Shown piece by piece: positions 5,372-6,187 of a stretch of DNA of 6,187 bases. The DNA comes from Globobulimina sp. (taxonomy: Eukaryota > Foraminifera > Rotaliida), in assembly GCA_003354225.1 (NCBI GenBank), contig PIVH01000345.1, forward strand, positions 1-6,187, in the 5' to 3' direction. Below the pieces are notes generated by a model. It searched no databases. It was not told where the DNA came from and saw only the letters and a program-made list of their open reading frames with translations. Every line of letters begins with the position of its first letter. Position 1 is the stretch's first letter. The position numbers were made by a program, and so were the translations under genes.

Positions 5372-5644
5372 ATGCCAATGTATGTATTGTATAGAACGAA
5401 AATTTTGTTTTGTACAGTAAATATGATTAAGAGTATAACTAAAATGGTACTTTTAATATATGGAATTTTAACTTGTATTGTGTATTTACTAATGGTATTA
5501 GGGACTATGTATGAGTTAATGTGGTATGAACTATATGTTGTAGAGTATGGTACCAGTCTTGAATGGTATGATGCAGGTAACGACTATATAGTTATTGAAT
5601 TTTATATAAAATTGAAGCAAAGTTGTTATTTTTATTATTTTTAA
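5372..5644 (+). CDS. Doubtful plus-strand ORF of 90 codons with one hydrophobic segment
   Basis: An ATG-started frame antisense to the candidate intron. Residues 25-44 (MVLLIYGILTCIVYLLMVLG) would make one transmembrane helix; the rest is rich in Tyr, Leu, Val and Ile, as A+T-rich chance ORFs often are. A TATATAAAAAG string lies about 40-50 bp upstream (around 5325). There is no recognisable family. Most likely chance, but it is the longest open frame in the 5239-6187 region. Confidence 0.15.
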   Translation: MPMYVLYRTKILFCTVNMIKSITKMVLLIYGILTCIVYLLMVLGTMYELMWYELYVVEYGTSLEWYDAGNDYIVIEFYIKLKQSCYFYYF

Positions 5645-6018
5645 ATTGAAATGTATGGATTATAATTATGTAACACTAAATGTAGAAGTATTAATAAATA
5701 TTAATTATAAAATTGAGAGAATTGAAGAATTTTGATAGGTGAAAAAGTTTATTATATTTTAATTTGATATGAGTGAGTAAAATAAGATTGTTACTGCATA
5801 GTATAAATAGTAAAGATCATCCACCCTTGTTAGGGTCGAATTTCTATACTATTTTTTCAAAAATTTTTTGTTTTTATATTATTATAATATATGTACAATT
5901 TTAAGCAAACCAAATTTGGTAACGAAAAATAGCTGCTTGACAGCCAATAGGTAATAATGATAGATTGTATGTGAACTAGGGAACTTTTAGAATAAGATAA
6001 TTTGTTTAACAGCGAAAA
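5645..6018. other. A+T-rich noncoding stretch, part of the candidate intron
   Basis: No supported gene on either strand. It contains a TATAAATAG string at 5802-5810 (plus strand), the hairpin at 5823-5836, and A/T runs around 5849-5868 that can fold on themselves. On the minus strand it lies within the candidate intron between the ribozyme and ORF1. Confidence 0.4.
5823..5836. repeat. Hairpin ACCCT-TGTT-AGGGT
   Basis: A perfect 5-bp stem with a TGTT loop, GC-rich in A+T-rich surroundings. It shares the core ccttgttagg with the hairpin across the ORF2 stop codon (659-670), with the next pair changed on both arms. Confidence 0.45.
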
Positions 6019-6071
6019 GCTAGCTAGTTACCTTGGAGCGGGCAGGCCTCTCCTCACAAGGACCAGCTAGT
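6019..6071. other. GC-rich foldable element, unknown structured RNA or site
   Basis: Three nested short helices: CTAGCT (6020-6025) with AGCTAG (6065-6070), CCTT (6031-6034) with AAGG (6058-6061), and GGAG (6035-6038) with CTCC (6050-6053). They enclose the loop CGGGCAGGCCT, with a TCAC bulge at 6054-6057. It is a sharp GC-rich island in A+T-rich DNA, about 120-180 bp from the ribozyme on the minus-strand downstream side across the join. It matches no tRNA or known ribozyme core that I can verify by eye. Confidence 0.35.
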
Positions 6072-6173
6072 AGATGTAATAAAATTATATTAAATGAAAA
6101 ACAAATAAAAAGGCCGTATTATAAACAGTAAAGGAAATCTGTCCCTGTACCTAAGGCAATTCTACTCCTATCT

Positions 6174-6187
6174 GAATCGGGTTTCGG
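6174..6187. repeat. Right copy of 14-bp terminal direct repeat
   Basis: Identical to positions 1-14. Read as a circle or tandem unit, this is the same sequence counted twice. Confidence 0.85.

Noticed and set aside
5802-5810. TATAAATAG as a promoter for a plus-strand gene
   Set aside because: TATA-like strings are expected often in this composition, and no convincing plus-strand gene follows.
6019-6071. tRNA or twister ribozyme
   Set aside because: No four-arm tRNA layout or TTC loop is present, and I could not match the conserved twister positions by eye.

Overview
This window looks like one complete unit of an A+T-rich eukaryotic retroelement. It is a Penelope-like element (PLE) of the kind that carries its GIY-YIG endonuclease at the N-terminus, the Chlamys/Naiad-type arrangement found in invertebrates, algae and protists. 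Both protein genes lie on the minus strand. The host is probably an invertebrate or protist. Evidence for this is the eukaryotic splice-site-like signals, the poly(A)-type hexamer, the high A+T content, and a reverse transcriptase of the PLE/telomerase-related type. No bacterial gene, operon or ribosome binding site is visible.

The first and last 14 bases are identical (1-14 and 6174-6187). The window is therefore best read as a circle, or one unit of a head-to-tail array, of about 6173 bp. Minus-strand order, crossing that join: an untranslated stretch with three hairpin repeats (about 600-270); a short candidate coding exon (269-216); a candidate intron of about 1.14 kb that crosses the join (215 to 1, then 6173 to 5245) and contains a hammerhead ribozyme core (75-3) and a GC-rich foldable element (6070-6019); ORF1 (5238-4609), a coiled-coil plus RRM-like plus C-terminal-domain protein resembling L1 ORF1p; a 1-kb spacer holding an 11-unit array of 25-bp hairpins and a 33-bp tandem repeat; ORF2 (3682-665), the 1005-residue GIY-YIG endonuclease/reverse transcriptase; then an AATAAA signal (624-619).

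How the parts may work together: ORF1 protein would coat element RNA. ORF2 protein would nick target DNA with GIY-YIG and copy the RNA with its RT. The exon/intron arrangement and the ribozyme would process transcripts from tandem or circular copies. The same hairpin family lies on both sides of ORF2.

The strongest novelty is the hammerhead. All invariant core bases and three perfect helices (8, 5 and 7 bp) meet exactly at the junction. However, the three strands occur in the order 1-3-2 rather than the canonical cyclic order 1-2-3, so a single copy can only assemble as a pseudoknot, or else across tandem copies. Next in interest are the split ORF1, whose exon 1 joins exon 2 in frame only if the window is circular or tandem, and the partnership of an L1-ORF1p-like protein with a PLE.
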